A stretch of 40,840 bases of DNA from RGIG2000 sp045612665 (GCA_045612665.1 JAZKZO010000063.1:1-40840); one strand, 5' to 3'. Shown: positions 15,290-24,135, numbered from the stretch's first letter. Notes: a model not told the origin generated them from the sequence alone. Made by a program: numbers and translations.

Positions 15290-17101
15290 ATGTGTTCTAT
15301 ATGTGGAATTGTTAATTTTAACGAGAGAATTTCAAGAGAAGTAGTTGAGAAAATGAACGCGCAAATGAAGCACCGTGGACCGAATGAAAGCGACATTTTC
15401 GAGGGGGAGTGTGCGTGCTTTGGTCATAATCGTTTAAGCGTTGTGGATATTGAAAACGGGCATCAGCCGATGAGTGTGCAATACGGAAACAAAAAATACA
15501 CAATCGTTTACAACGGAGAAATTTACAACTGTGATGAGCTACGCAAGGAGCTTGAAAAGAACGGCTTTGAGCTAAAAACAAGGTGCGACACCGAGGTCGT
15601 GCTTTATTCTTACATTTTATGGAAAGAGGACTCGCCCTGCTATCTCAACGGAATATTTGCCTTTTCGGTTTGGGACGGTGAAAGGCTATTTTGTGCGCGC
15701 GACCGTTTTGGCGTAAAGCCGTTTTACTATTCTCTTTTAGGTGGTGAATTTGCTTTCGCCTCTGAAATCAAGGCTATGCTCTCGCATCCAAAAGTTAGCA
15801 CGCGAGTTGACAGGCAGGGGCTTTGGGAGCTTTTATATCTTAGTCCAAATTTCGTTTCGGGAAAGAGCATTTTTAAGGATATTTTAGAATTAGATGGCGG
15901 GGAGTGTCTGTTTTTTGACAAAAACGGACTCAAAAAGCGCAAATATTGGCAAATAAAGGCGCTCCCGTATTTCAGGGGTAGAGATTATGCGATTGAGAAA
16001 ACCTCGTTTCTTGTAAGTGATGCGATAAAGCGTCAGCTTGTGAGCGACGTGCCACTTTGCTCGCTTTTGTCGGGTGGGCTTGATTCGAGCGTTGTCAGCG
16101 CGATTGCAAGCGAGGAATACCAAAAAAGAGGTATGACCCTCGACACCTATTCCTTTGAGTACGAGGACAACAAGGAAGCGTTTAAGCAAAGTCTTTTTCA
16201 GCCTCAACGCGATGACGAATTTGCGCTTTTGGCATCAAAATATTTAAAGACTAATCACACCGTTTTAACGTGTCCTACCGATACGCTTGCCCTTGAGCTT
16301 GAAAATGCGACCCTGTACCGTGATTTTCCGGGGCAAGCCGACATTGACTCCTCGCTTTACTACTTTTGCTCCGAGATAAAGAAAAATCACACGGTTGGGC
16401 TGAGTGGTGAATGCTCCGACGAGATTTTTGGCGGATATCCGTGGTTTTACCGTCCCGAGATGCTCTATTCCGACTTTTTCCCTTGGATTCACGCACCAAG
16501 AATGCGTGCTTCTCTTTTTAGGGATTCGATTGCTCGCTCCGACGAGGGCTACGACTATATAAGAGGCATTTACAGGAATACTCTTGCCGAGTGTCCGACC
16601 CTTGCTGAGGATAGCGACGATATGCGCCTTTCAAGGGTGGCATCATATCTTAGCGTCAAGTATTTTATGAGCTCACTTTTACAGCGCAAGGACAGAATGA
16701 GTATGGCGAGTGGGGTCGAGATTCGCGTGCCGTTTGCCGACCACAGAATTTTCGAATTTGTGTTCAACGTGCCGTGGGACATAAAGTTTGAGGGTGGAAC
16801 GGAAAAGGCTCTTCTTCGCAATTCGATGACAGGACATTTGCCAAGTGAAATTCTTTGGAGAAAGAAAAGCCCGTATCCAAAAACGCACAGTCCGAAATAT
16901 CTTGAGCTTGTGCTTAAAATGCTAAAGGAGCGTCTTGACCGAGGTGGATATTTGAGCTATGCGCTTGACACCGATGCGCTTGATGGCATTCTTGGAAAGG
17001 GCAAAACCTGGTTCGGTCAGCTAATGGGAGATGCGCAAATGGTGGCTTGGCTCATTCAACTTGATATTTGGGTTGAAAAATACGGCGTTAGCTTCGTTTA
17101 A
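15290..17101 (+). CDS. asnB: Asparagine synthetase (glutamine-hydrolysing)
   Basis: Makes asparagine from aspartate, ATP and glutamine. The N-terminal class II glutaminase domain needs a free Cys after Met removal; the ATG at 15290 gives exactly MCSICGIVN, with AGGGGG 7 bases upstream, so an upstream in-frame start is rejected. The glutaminase domain spans about residues 2-200, with RLSVVD and NGEIYN. The synthetase domain carries the PP-loop SGGLDSS at 261-267, GECSDEIFGGYPW from 373 and a RKDRMSM segment. The 603-residue length fits AsnB/AsnO-type enzymes. A TATACT -10 lies at 15254-15259 but I find no good -35. A specialised amidotransferase role cannot be excluded by sequence alone. Confidence 0.9.
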   Translation: MCSICGIVNFNERISREVVEKMNAQMKHRGPNESDIFEGECACFGHNRLSVVDIENGHQPMSVQYGNKKYTIVYNGEIYNCDELRKELEKNGFELKTRCDTEVVLYSYILWKEDSPCYLNGIFAFSVWDGERLFCARDRFGVKPFYYSLLGGEFAFASEIKAMLSHPKVSTRVDRQGLWELLYLSPNFVSGKSIFKDILELDGGECLFFDKNGLKKRKYWQIKALPYFRGRDYAIEKTSFLVSDAIKRQLVSDVPLCSLLSGGLDSSVVSAIASEEYQKRGMTLDTYSFEYEDNKEAFKQSLFQPQRDDEFALLASKYLKTNHTVLTCPTDTLALELENATLYRDFPGQADIDSSLYYFCSEIKKNHTVGLSGECSDEIFGGYPWFYRPEMLYSDFFPWIHAPRMRASLFRDSIARSDEGYDYIRGIYRNTLAECPTLAEDSDDMRLSRVASYLSVKYFMSSLLQRKDRMSMASGVEIRVPFADHRIFEFVFNVPWDIKFEGGTEKALLRNSMTGHLPSEILWRKKSPYPKTHSPKYLELVLKMLKERLDRGGYLSYALDTDALDGILGKGKTWFGQLMGDAQMVAWLIQLDIWVEKYGVSFV

Positions 17102-17116
17102 TTTTAAAAAAAACTC

Positions 17117-17144
17117 TTGACATTATTTCATAATGTGGTAAAAT
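17117..17144 (+). promoter_or_regulatory. Promoter of the MFS gene
   Basis: TTGACA, a 16-base spacer and TAAAAT, preceded by TGG (extended -10), starting 15 bases after the asnB stop. Confidence 0.75.
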
Positions 17145-17172
17145 GGACTAAGTAATTTTTTTCGAGGTCTTT

Positions 17173-18360
17173 ATGAGAAATAATTTCAAGGCGACAATCG
17201 GTGCATCCTGTATCGGCTATATAACACAGGCGATTTTGATAAACTTTGCACCTTTGCTTTTTATAACCTTTCAAAAGGAATTCGGGCTTTCAATCGGTCA
17301 GCTGAGCGTTCTTATTGCATCTAACTTTGTAACGGAGCTTATAATTGACTTTGCCTGTTCAAAATACGTTTCCAAAATAGGCTATCGCAAATGCGTTGTT
17401 ATCGCACTTGCCTTGTCGGTTATCGGTCTTGTGCTTTTGCCCGTTTTGCCCGCCATTATGCCTTGGAAATTCCTAGCGCTTATAATTGCGACTGTATTTT
17501 GCGGACTCGGCGGTGGAATGATTGAGGTGCTTATATCCCCTATCGTTGAGGCGTGTCCTACCGAGAACAAGGGTGGCTCAATGAGCTTCTTGCACTCGTT
17601 TTACTGTTGGGGACAAATGGCAGTTGTGCTTTTATCGACAATTTTCTTCCGTACAATCGGCATCGAATATTGGGAGCTTTTGTCGGTAATTTGGGCAATC
17701 GTGCCTGCTGTCGCGCTATTTATGTTTTGCTTTGTTCCTATCAATACTCTCGTTGAGGAAAGCGAGGAAAGCTCGTTTAAGGAGCTTATTTCAAGCAAGG
17801 TATTTTGGATTTTGTTTGTTATGATGCTTTGTGCAGGAGCGAGTGAGATTGCAGTTTCACAATGGGCATCTGCGTTTGCCGAGGCAGGTCTTGGCGTTGA
17901 AAAGTGGATAGGCGACCTTATCGGTCCTTGCCTGTTCGCAATTTGTATGGGAAGTGCGCGTGTTTTCTATGCCAAAAAGGCGGACAAAATCAACCTTGAA
18001 AACGGAATTTTGGTTTCATCGGTTATTTGTATCGGTGCATATATAACAATCGTGTTCTCACCTATTGCGATAATTTCGCTTATCGGCTGTGCAATTTGCG
18101 GAATCGGCTGTGGAATGCTTTGGCCCGGCTCGTATAGCGTTGCCATGAAGCGAATTCCAAAGGGTGGCGTGCCACTGTTCGGTATGCTTGCGTTTGCAGG
18201 TGATATGGGTTGTCTTAGCGGTCCGGTTTTGGCAGGCTTTATCTCCGATGCATTCGGTGGAGAGCTAAAGGCGGGATTTTTGTTCTCTATGCTTTTCCCT
18301 ATAATCCTTGCGACAATGGTTATTCTCCTTAAAAAGCACTTCAAAAAGAACGACAAATAA
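17173..18360 (+). CDS. Major facilitator superfamily transporter
   Basis: A 395-residue integral membrane protein with about 12 hydrophobic helices in two halves separated by a charged loop near residues 196-210 (VEESEESSFKELISSK). The short loop after helix 2 (SKYVSKIGYRK) matches the MFS A-motif position. Helix 4 is Gly-rich (FCGLGGGMIEV) and is followed by SFLHSFYCWGQ, a pattern common in FucP-like and related sugar permeases. The start ATG is preceded by TTTCGAGG. It has its own promoter and converges on the rhamnosidase/GNAT operon with a shared terminator. A sugar or glycoside substrate is inferred only from this neighbourhood. Confidence 0.82.
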   Translation: MRNNFKATIGASCIGYITQAILINFAPLLFITFQKEFGLSIGQLSVLIASNFVTELIIDFACSKYVSKIGYRKCVVIALALSVIGLVLLPVLPAIMPWKFLALIIATVFCGLGGGMIEVLISPIVEACPTENKGGSMSFLHSFYCWGQMAVVLLSTIFFRTIGIEYWELLSVIWAIVPAVALFMFCFVPINTLVEESEESSFKELISSKVFWILFVMMLCAGASEIAVSQWASAFAEAGLGVEKWIGDLIGPCLFAICMGSARVFYAKKADKINLENGILVSSVICIGAYITIVFSPIAIISLIGCAICGIGCGMLWPGSYSVAMKRIPKGGVPLFGMLAFAGDMGCLSGPVLAGFISDAFGGELKAGFLFSMLFPIILATMVILLKKHFKKNDK

Positions 18361-18362
18361 TA

Positions 18363-18391
18363 AAAATCCCCGACACAGTGTCGGGGATTTT
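18363..18391. terminator. Bidirectional terminator between MFS and GNAT genes
   Basis: AAAATCCCCGACAC and its exact complement flank a single central A, with A and T runs outside. It can terminate both converging units. Confidence 0.92.
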
Positions 18392-18394
18392 GTT

Positions 18395-18883
18395 TTAGAG
18401 ATTTACAAAGTGAGGGATTATGTCCTCGTATTCCCCGTCCTTGTTTCTGAATGCGTCCTTTATTGCGCCAAGTGGGGTGAGTCCCATTTTTTTGTAGAGT
18501 GCAAGGGCAGATACGTTTGATGCGATAACGGCATTGAGCTGTAAAATTTTAAAGCCGTGCTCTCTTGCCTTATCCATACTGTCGCCAACTATTATTTTAC
18601 CTATGCCGAGTCCGCGCTTTCCGTCCTTTACTGCATAGCTTGTATTGCATATATGTGAGCATCTTCCAACGAAATTCGGGTGCATAATATAAACACCGAC
18701 GATTTCGCCACTCTCGGTATCATAGGCTACGCCTGTATAGGTTTGTCCCTCGAAGAATGATATTCCCTGCTCCTCGTCAAACGGGATTTCCTGCGGGAAG
18801 GCTCTACCGTCCTCGACAACCTTATTCCAAATTGCGTTTACCTCTTTTATGTCGGCTCTATTAAAGCCCTTTACCTTTATCAT
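18395..18883 (-). CDS. GNAT-family N-acetyltransferase
   Basis: The 162-residue protein has the GNAT fold signatures: beta-strand 4 (GEIVGVYIMHPN), the acetyl-CoA pyrophosphate loop KRGLGIGKII (around residue 109), and the C-terminal NVSALALYKKMGLTPLG segment typical of the family. It should transfer an acetyl group from acetyl-CoA to an unidentified amine. Its ATG shares one base with the stop of the upstream rhamnosidase-like gene (TAATG), so the two are translated together. There is no distinct ribosome binding site other than sequence inside the upstream gene. Co-expression suggests a substrate linked to glycoside metabolism, but this is speculative. Confidence 0.87.
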   Translation of the reverse strand: MIKVKGFNRADIKEVNAIWNKVVEDGRAFPQEIPFDEEQGISFFEGQTYTGVAYDTESGEIVGVYIMHPNFVGRCSHICNTSYAVKDGKRGLGIGKIIVGDSMDKAREHGFKILQLNAVIASNVSALALYKKMGLTPLGAIKDAFRNKDGEYEDIIPHFVNL

Positions 18884-20973
18884 TATTCAATAACCTCAAT
18901 TTCGTCGGGGGCTGTGATTTGCTTTTTGCCCCTTGACATTTTTATTTTTATGCTTCCGTACGGTGTTGGTATTTCAAGGCTTGCGCTATTTAAGCCGTAA
19001 AGGCGTGGGGAAAGCTTGATTTTCTTATAGCCTGCCTCAACCATTTCGAAGCCCGAAAGTGCCTTTTTGAGTATATATGCAGGAGTTCCGCCCCACGCGT
19101 GTGAGCAATCGGACGGGAACATTTCCCAAGCCTCGCACAGTCCCTTATCGCACTTTTGGATTAAGCTCTCATAACGGCGAATCAAGTCAAGACCGTTCTT
19201 TTCAAACATATTCTCTTTAAGGAGCGCTTCCAAGAGGAAGTGGTAGAAATACGGTTGCATTTCCTCTTTTTTAAGGTCGGTTAAAACATATTTCAATATG
19301 CTCTTGCGATTTTCCTCGGGGGCAATTCCGTAAAGGACTGCCAAGGTGTTCGCCTGCTTTAGATAGAAAATATTATATGTGTTTTCAGGGAGCCACTGTC
19401 CGTTTGGCACATTATCGGGAGTGTTAAGTCCACCGATATAAAGCCCCTTCTTTTTGTCAAAAAGGTGCTTATTTATCGCTCTTTTGACAGCCTGCGCCTT
19501 TTTATTACACGATTTTGCAAAGTCGAAATCTCCCAAAATTTGGAAGATTTTTGCGCATTTCAAGAGCGCATTGTAATAGAACATACAAAGCACGCTTTGA
19601 CCTAGCGACTTTGGTGGATGGTGAAGGCTATATCCCTCAAATCCACCGTGCGACATCATATTCGTAGGGTCGGTATTGTTTCCGTCTTGGTCAAGCAAAA
19701 TCCAGTCAACGAACATATAGTCGGGGGATTTTTCGACAAGACCGTTATCGCCGATATACGTGTCAAATCGTGCAAGAAGCTTACGAAGGGCGCACTCTGT
19801 GTGCGTCAAAAGCTCCGTTTTGCCTGTATGCATATAGTAATCGTAAATCCATTCGGCAAAGATAAGGCTATATGTGGTATGGAAAATTCTACCGTCCTGA
19901 ATTTCAAGCATTTGAGCGGTACGGTAAATATCAAAGGCGGTAAGCGATGGGTCGTAAATATTAAAATACTCGATTAACGCCTGTATGAAATAGTCGCCTG
20001 TGCAGGCAAGATGCTCTTGGTGAGTTGGAGAGTCGAGGTGCAAATCTCTTCGGCAAATTTTGAGAGTATGCATACAAAGCCCGTAAATCTCGTTCAAAAG
20101 CTTATCGCTACACTTAAACGGTGCTTCGTTTTCAACGGGATATGCGCTATATATAATTTGTGCATTCTCTATTTGTGCCTTGGTTGCGCCCTCCCCCTTT
20201 AGAGTGATTTTTATTCTTCCTACGCTACGGAGTCTAGCAGATGTGAAAACGACGTCTTTTGAGGCGATAAAGCTTTCCTTAAAGACTCCTACGCCCTCAA
20301 TTTCCTCGCACTCGACAAGGACTCTTACGCGACCGTCGGTTTTGAGCGAGATTACAGGATATGCCGAATAAATTTTATCAAATTCCACTATGCCCTCGGG
20401 GGATTTTAGTGTTATTTTATCAATCGAGCTTGGCTCAATTATTTCCTCGTGAAGATGCTTTATAGGCGATTTTACCGCGCCGTATATATCCTTAACCTCG
20501 CAAGCATAAGCATACTCATACTCGGGCTGTGTATAATCGGTATGAGTATCGGAGATGCGTGCGCTAACGGGACGGCACTTCCAGGTCTTATCGGTATGAG
20601 CGATAACCTCTCCGCCTCTTAAAACCTCTACAAGCGCACCACTCTGACCAAACGAATATTCGGTCAACACGGTTGGAACCGAGGTAACAAAAAGCTTGAT
20701 ATCGACAACTCCGCTTGAAACAAGCGAATATTCATCGTAATAGCCGTGGCGCATTTTAGGCTCAAGAAAATCTCCGCCTGCGCAAACAGGTCCACGACCT
20801 ACGAATTCGCCGTTCACAAAAAGCTCATAACGGGCATCGGCACTAACTCTTAGCGCGTACTCCTCGCCCTTTGGTATTGCATAAATACTTGTAAATTCAG
20901 CAACACAAAAGCTTCTCTTTTTGCAAGAGAATTTTGGGAATGTGTTTTTATCGAGCCATATCCAAGACGACAT
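18883..20973 (-). CDS. GH78-like alpha-L-rhamnosidase family protein
   Basis: The 696-residue protein has N-terminal beta-sandwich domains (about 1-280; RYELFVNGEFVGRGP is typical of rhamnosidase accessory domains), then an (alpha/alpha)6 barrel from about 285 to 640 and a short C-terminal beta domain (EMVEAGYKKIKLSP). The catalytic region reads DSPTHQEHLACTGD at 314-327, the counterpart of the GH78 DCPQRDE-GD region, with Glu320 and Asp327 as candidate acidic residues. A second region, CEAWEMFPSDCSHAWGG, lies near 620. There is no signal peptide, so it works in the cytoplasm on imported glycosides. AAAGGAGG precedes the ATG. Exact specificity is uncertain because the motif departs from canonical GH78. 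Confidence 0.75.
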   Translation of the reverse strand: MSSWIWLDKNTFPKFSCKKRSFCVAEFTSIYAIPKGEEYALRVSADARYELFVNGEFVGRGPVCAGGDFLEPKMRHGYYDEYSLVSSGVVDIKLFVTSVPTVLTEYSFGQSGALVEVLRGGEVIAHTDKTWKCRPVSARISDTHTDYTQPEYEYAYACEVKDIYGAVKSPIKHLHEEIIEPSSIDKITLKSPEGIVEFDKIYSAYPVISLKTDGRVRVLVECEEIEGVGVFKESFIASKDVVFTSARLRSVGRIKITLKGEGATKAQIENAQIIYSAYPVENEAPFKCSDKLLNEIYGLCMHTLKICRRDLHLDSPTHQEHLACTGDYFIQALIEYFNIYDPSLTAFDIYRTAQMLEIQDGRIFHTTYSLIFAEWIYDYYMHTGKTELLTHTECALRKLLARFDTYIGDNGLVEKSPDYMFVDWILLDQDGNNTDPTNMMSHGGFEGYSLHHPPKSLGQSVLCMFYYNALLKCAKIFQILGDFDFAKSCNKKAQAVKRAINKHLFDKKKGLYIGGLNTPDNVPNGQWLPENTYNIFYLKQANTLAVLYGIAPEENRKSILKYVLTDLKKEEMQPYFYHFLLEALLKENMFEKNGLDLIRRYESLIQKCDKGLCEAWEMFPSDCSHAWGGTPAYILKKALSGFEMVEAGYKKIKLSPRLYGLNSASLEIPTPYGSIKIKMSRGKKQITAPDEIEVIE

Positions 20974-21002
20974 ATTGCTACCTCCTTTAAAGACTTACAT
21001 TC

Positions 21003-21031
21003 ATTTTAGAGTTTTTTTAGTCTTTTGTCAA
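21003..21031 (-). promoter_or_regulatory. Promoter of the rhamnosidase-GNAT operon
   Basis: Minus strand TTGACA, a 17-base spacer and TAAAAT. Its -35 lies only 10 bases from the -35 of the divergent PAP2 promoter. Confidence 0.8.
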
Positions 21032-21041
21032 GACCTTTTTC

Positions 21042-21070
21042 TTGACTTTTGGACGTTTTTGTATTACAAT
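21042..21070 (+). promoter_or_regulatory. Promoter of the PAP2 gene
   Basis: TTGACT, a 17-base spacer and TACAAT, 17 bases before the start codon, giving a very short leader. Confidence 0.75.
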
Positions 21071-21087
21071 TTATTCGAGGTGATTAT

Positions 21088-22008
21088 ATGGAGTTTTTAA
21101 GATTACTTGAAAAAATCAGAAATCCGTTTTTTGATTTTATATTCTCGCTTGTAACAAAGCTTGGCGAGGAAACCGTATTTATGGCTATCGCTATTATAGT
21201 ATTCTGGTGCTTTTCAAAAAAGGACGGATATTATATTTTGAGCGTGGGCTTTATCGGCACTATTTTAAATCAGCTTTTAAAGCTATGCTTTAGAATTCCA
21301 CGCCCTTGGGTTAAGGACCCTAATTTTACAATTGTTGAGAGTGCGCGCGCCGAGGCAACCGGATACTCGTTTCCGAGCGGACACACTCAAAGCTCCGTTG
21401 GCACTTTTGGCTCGCTCGCTTACGTTTTTAAGCAAAAATGGCTACGAATTTGCGCGATTGTGATTTGCGTGCTCGTTCCGTTTTCAAGAATGTATCTCGG
21501 AGTTCATACACCGCTTGACGTTATCGTTTCAATTTGCGTGGCTGTGGCGCTTATTTTCCTTGTTAAGCCTATCTTTGACAAGGGCGAGGAAAATCCCAAG
21601 ATAATGTATATTTTCTTTGGTGTTATGCTTGCAATCGCGCTTGCGTTTTTGTTCTTCGTTTTGTTCTTCCCGTTCCCTGCCAACATCGACCCACACAATT
21701 ATGAGTCGGGACTCAAAAACGCTTGCACGCTTCTCGGTGCAACAACAGGCTTTATGATTGCATATCCTATCGAGCGCAAATATATTAAATTTGAGGTTGA
21801 GGCAAAATGGTACGTTCAGCTTATCAAGATTGCAGTAGGACTCGGACTTGTGCTTGCAATTAAGATACTTCTAAAGCCACTACTTCTTTTGTTCCTTCCA
21901 CCTATGGTGGAAAGAGCTATACGATATGCGGTTATCGTTTTGTTTGCCGCGCTTGTATGGCCTCTTACCTTTAAGCATCTTCGCAAACTTGAAAATTTGA
22001 AAAAATAG
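21088..22008 (+). CDS. PAP2-family membrane phosphatase
   Basis: This lipid phosphatase-type protein acts on phosphoesters such as phosphatidic acid or undecaprenyl pyrophosphate at the membrane. All three family motifs are present: K65 to R72-P73 (KLCFRIPRP), PSGH at 96-99, and S133-R134 with His140 and Asp144 (SRMYLGVHTPLD). There are about eight hydrophobic helices in 306 residues; the C-terminal half, with extra helices (about 165-300), is longer than in minimal PAP2 proteins. The ATG at 21088 is preceded by GAGGTGA; an upstream in-frame start would lie within the promoter. The substrate is not determinable from sequence. Confidence 0.9.
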   Translation: MEFLRLLEKIRNPFFDFIFSLVTKLGEETVFMAIAIIVFWCFSKKDGYYILSVGFIGTILNQLLKLCFRIPRPWVKDPNFTIVESARAEATGYSFPSGHTQSSVGTFGSLAYVFKQKWLRICAIVICVLVPFSRMYLGVHTPLDVIVSICVAVALIFLVKPIFDKGEENPKIMYIFFGVMLAIALAFLFFVLFFPFPANIDPHNYESGLKNACTLLGATTGFMIAYPIERKYIKFEVEAKWYVQLIKIAVGLGLVLAIKILLKPLLLLFLPPMVERAIRYAVIVLFAALVWPLTFKHLRKLENLKK

Positions 22009-22037
22009 TTGATTTTTATATCAGACTGTGATATATT
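22009..22037 (+). promoter_or_regulatory. Promoter of the small membrane protein gene
   Basis: TTGATT, a 17-base spacer and TATATT, preceded by TGA (extended -10). It begins at the base after the PAP2 stop. Confidence 0.6.
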
Positions 22038-22040
22038 TAG

Positions 22041-22067
22041 TAGTGGACGGCAATTGTACGTCCACTA
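22041..22067 (+). promoter_or_regulatory. Stem-loop at the 5' end of the leader RNA
   Basis: TAGTGGACG pairs perfectly with CGTCCACTA across a 9-base loop. It lies at the expected transcription start, so the mRNA would begin with this hairpin, 24 bases before the next ATG. It could stabilise the mRNA; TTTACTTAT follows, so premature termination is also possible. Confidence 0.5.
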
Positions 22068-22091
22068 TTTACTTATAAAAGGAGAAATATT

Positions 22092-22388
22092 ATGGATTTT
22101 CTTAAAAAGCTTTATCCAAGCGTTTTCAAGCTTGAAAAGAAGGTTGTAAAGCCTTTTGTAATTCAAATTGTTATCTTCGCTGTTATCGGTCTTGTAATGG
22201 GCATCATTAACGCGATTGTTGGCGCAATCGTTGGTCCTATCGAGGTTGTAGGTCCTATCGTTGGAGCTATCCTTTGGGCTATCACAGCAATCGTTGATGT
22301 TTACTGCACAGGCGGTATCGTATGCTCTATTCTTAAGTTCGTTGGCGTTATTAAAGATGACGCAGACAACTCAGGCGACGCTGAATAA
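22092..22388 (+). CDS. Small membrane protein of unknown function
   Basis: A 98-residue protein with a basic N-terminus (about 1-21), two hydrophobic segments (about 22-50 and 52-80), the first rich in small residues (GIINAIVGAIVGP), and an acidic tail (KDDADNSGDAE). An inverted-topology two-helix membrane protein is likely. AAAAGGAG precedes the ATG at good spacing. It has its own promoter, 5' stem-loop and terminator, so it is an independent unit, and its codon use looks like that of well-expressed neighbours. I recognise no family. Confidence 0.75.
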   Translation: MDFLKKLYPSVFKLEKKVVKPFVIQIVIFAVIGLVMGIINAIVGAIVGPIEVVGPIVGAILWAITAIVDVYCTGGIVCSILKFVGVIKDDADNSGDAE

Positions 22389-22395
22389 CAAAAAG

Positions 22396-22421
22396 AAAAA
22401 TCGTCCTCTCGGACGATTTTT
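22396..22421. terminator. Bidirectional terminator
   Basis: AAAAATCGTCC pairs with GGACGATTTTT across TCTC, followed by TTATTTTTT. It separates the small membrane protein gene from the convergent membrane protein gene. Confidence 0.9.
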
Positions 22422-22978
22422 TATTTTTTCTTATTATCCTTTTTGTCAGGGAAAATGCATTTCATTCCCGAAAGTCCCGCAAGGTATGAGAACGTACAGC
22501 AAAGAATTGACGGAATTGCAAGGAGAAGATGCATTGCACCAAAGTCGGGAGCAAGCGAGGAGATTGAAAGATACATTCCGTATATATAGTTCATTAGGAT
22601 TTTGAGAATTCCACAAGCGTTATTTATACCGGTTACGGCATCTGGCGTTGCAAAGAACCAAAGAACCATTTCGACAAGGGAAATCAAAATAAACGCCGAA
22701 TTTGCAACGAGCGATATTTTAAGTCCGAGCAATTTATCGTTTTTTATTCTGCCTGCCTCTACTCTTACCTTATTTTGCGCACCAAGCTCCCACATTATCA
22801 TATAGAGCAAGAACATATACATAAGTATTGCAAGAACACCACTTGCGTGGAAAAGAGCCTTGCTTTTGCTCGTTGATATAAGCACGATTATTCCAAACAC
22901 GGTCATCGCAATATGGTTTATAAGTATCTTTGATACTATTTTTCCGTATTCGTTAAAAAATTCCTTTATTTTGTTCAT
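22421..22978 (-). CDS. Multi-pass membrane protein of unknown function
   Basis: The 185-residue protein shows four hydrophobic segments (about 18-38, 45-65, 85-110 and 140-165 with LLLAIPSILCCTFSYLAGLSG), a charged loop between the second and third (KVRVEAGRIKNDK), and a Lys-rich end (KKDNKKK). I use the ATG at 22978, preceded by GAGG at 5 bases; the frame stays open further upstream but without a ribosome binding site. The stop codon overlaps the last base of the shared terminator. There is no recognisable domain and no functional clue from neighbours. Confidence 0.7.
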   Translation of the reverse strand: MNKIKEFFNEYGKIVSKILINHIAMTVFGIIVLISTSKSKALFHASGVLAILMYMFLLYMIMWELGAQNKVRVEAGRIKNDKLLGLKISLVANSAFILISLVEMVLWFFATPDAVTGINNACGILKILMNYIYGMYLSISSLAPDFGAMHLLLAIPSILCCTFSYLAGLSGMKCIFPDKKDNKKK

Positions 22979-23087
22979 TTTTGCCTCGATTTTATTTATT
23001 TCACAAGTATATATTATATTAAAACGCAAAAAAATTCAAGAGAGTTTGAAAATTTTCGCAATTTTTATACAAAATATAAGTGTTTTG

Positions 23088-23096
23088 TGATAGAAT
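23088..23096 (+). promoter_or_regulatory. Candidate extended -10 of the recombinase gene
   Basis: TGATAGAAT is an extended -10 element located 38 bases before the start codon. No good -35 lies at the right distance, so expression may be weak. Confidence 0.4.
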
Positions 23097-23133
23097 GAAT
23101 TTGTGATTATACAAAACGAAAGGATTTTGCAAT

Positions 23134-24135
23134 ATGGATACATTCCCACTTGAGACTATGCCGTATATTGTGCGTGAGTTTGCCTCTTACAAGCTTACAA
23201 TTCAAGGCTGCTCCAAAAAAACCGTAAACGAATATCTTTCGGACCTCAGACTTTTTTTAAAGTATACATACGCAAAGAGAAACGGTGTTGACATATATTC
23301 CGATTTTTTTGATAAAATAGATATATCAAGGCTTGACAATGAATTTATCTTCTCCGTTTCGACCGAGGAAATTTATGATTTCTTTATTTACGTTTCTAAC
23401 GAGCGTAGAAATCAATCGGCGGCAAAGTCGAGAAAGCTTTCGGCTATCAAATCATTTTACAAGTTTGTTTGTCAAAAAAGACGCTTGATGGATAAAAATC
23501 CTGCAATTGATATTGAGTCCCCGAAAAAGAAGCAAAGCTTGCCGAAGTTTTTGAGCATTGAGGAAAGCATTTCGCTTCTTGAGGCTGTGCAAAACGACAA
23601 GGAGTCGAAAACACGCGAGCGCGATTACTGCATTATAACTCTCTTTCTTAACTGTGGTATGCGTCTTTCGGAGCTTTGTGGAATAAATTTAAACGACCTT
23701 GACAGGGAGCTCCGCTCTCTTAGAGTAATCGGTAAGGGCAACAAGGAAAGAATCGTTTATTTAAATGATGCTTGCCGTGATGCTCTTAACAAATATCTAG
23801 CTATCAGGCGCTCAAACGAATATGCGAATATAAACGTGCCTGCCCTTTTTATAAGCAAGCAACACAAAAGAATAAGCGACAAAACAGTACAATGGCTTGT
23901 ATATAAGTATCTCGAGCTTGCAGGGCTTGACTACAAGCATTACTCCGTGCATAAGCTCAGACACACCGCGGCAACGCTTATGTATCAAACCGGAAAGGTT
24001 GACGTGCGCGTGCTTAAAGAAATACTCGGGCACGAGCAATTAAATACCACGCAAATATACACGCACGTATCTAATAAGGGCATGGAGGATGCCATAAATG
24101 CCAACCCCTTGGCGACAATAAAAGACAAAAAATAA
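23134..24135 (+). CDS. Tyrosine recombinase, XerC/XerD type
   Basis: A 333-residue site-specific recombinase. The N-terminal SAM-like core-binding domain (about 10-120) precedes the catalytic domain (about 140-320), with the complete active site: Arg177 (GMRLSE), Lys201 (GKGNKER), His273 and Arg276 (HKLRH), His300 (LGH) and Tyr309 (IYTH). It is about 30 residues longer than canonical XerD, through an insertion around residues 50-75. AAAGGA precedes the ATG. No attachment site, excisionase or other mobile gene is next to it, so a chromosomal Xer-type housekeeping role fits better than an integrase of an element. Whether it resolves dimers at dif cannot be told here. Confidence 0.9.
   Translation: MDTFPLETMPYIVREFASYKLTIQGCSKKTVNEYLSDLRLFLKYTYAKRNGVDIYSDFFDKIDISRLDNEFIFSVSTEEIYDFFIYVSNERRNQSAAKSRKLSAIKSFYKFVCQKRRLMDKNPAIDIESPKKKQSLPKFLSIEESISLLEAVQNDKESKTRERDYCIITLFLNCGMRLSELCGINLNDLDRELRSLRVIGKGNKERIVYLNDACRDALNKYLAIRRSNEYANINVPALFISKQHKRISDKTVQWLVYKYLELAGLDYKHYSVHKLRHTAATLMYQTGKVDVRVLKEILGHEQLNTTQIYTHVSNKGMEDAINANPLATIKDKK

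Noticed and set aside
23001..23045. AT-rich stretch resembling a dif site next to the Xer-type recombinase
   Set aside because: TATATATTAT resembles the centre of Firmicutes dif, but the left XerC arm does not match and the XerD arm departs from TTATGTAAA. AT-richness explains it better.
23134..24135. Recombinase as sign of a mobile element
   Set aside because: No attachment repeats, tRNA, excisionase, relaxase or cargo genes flank it, and the neighbours are housekeeping genes.
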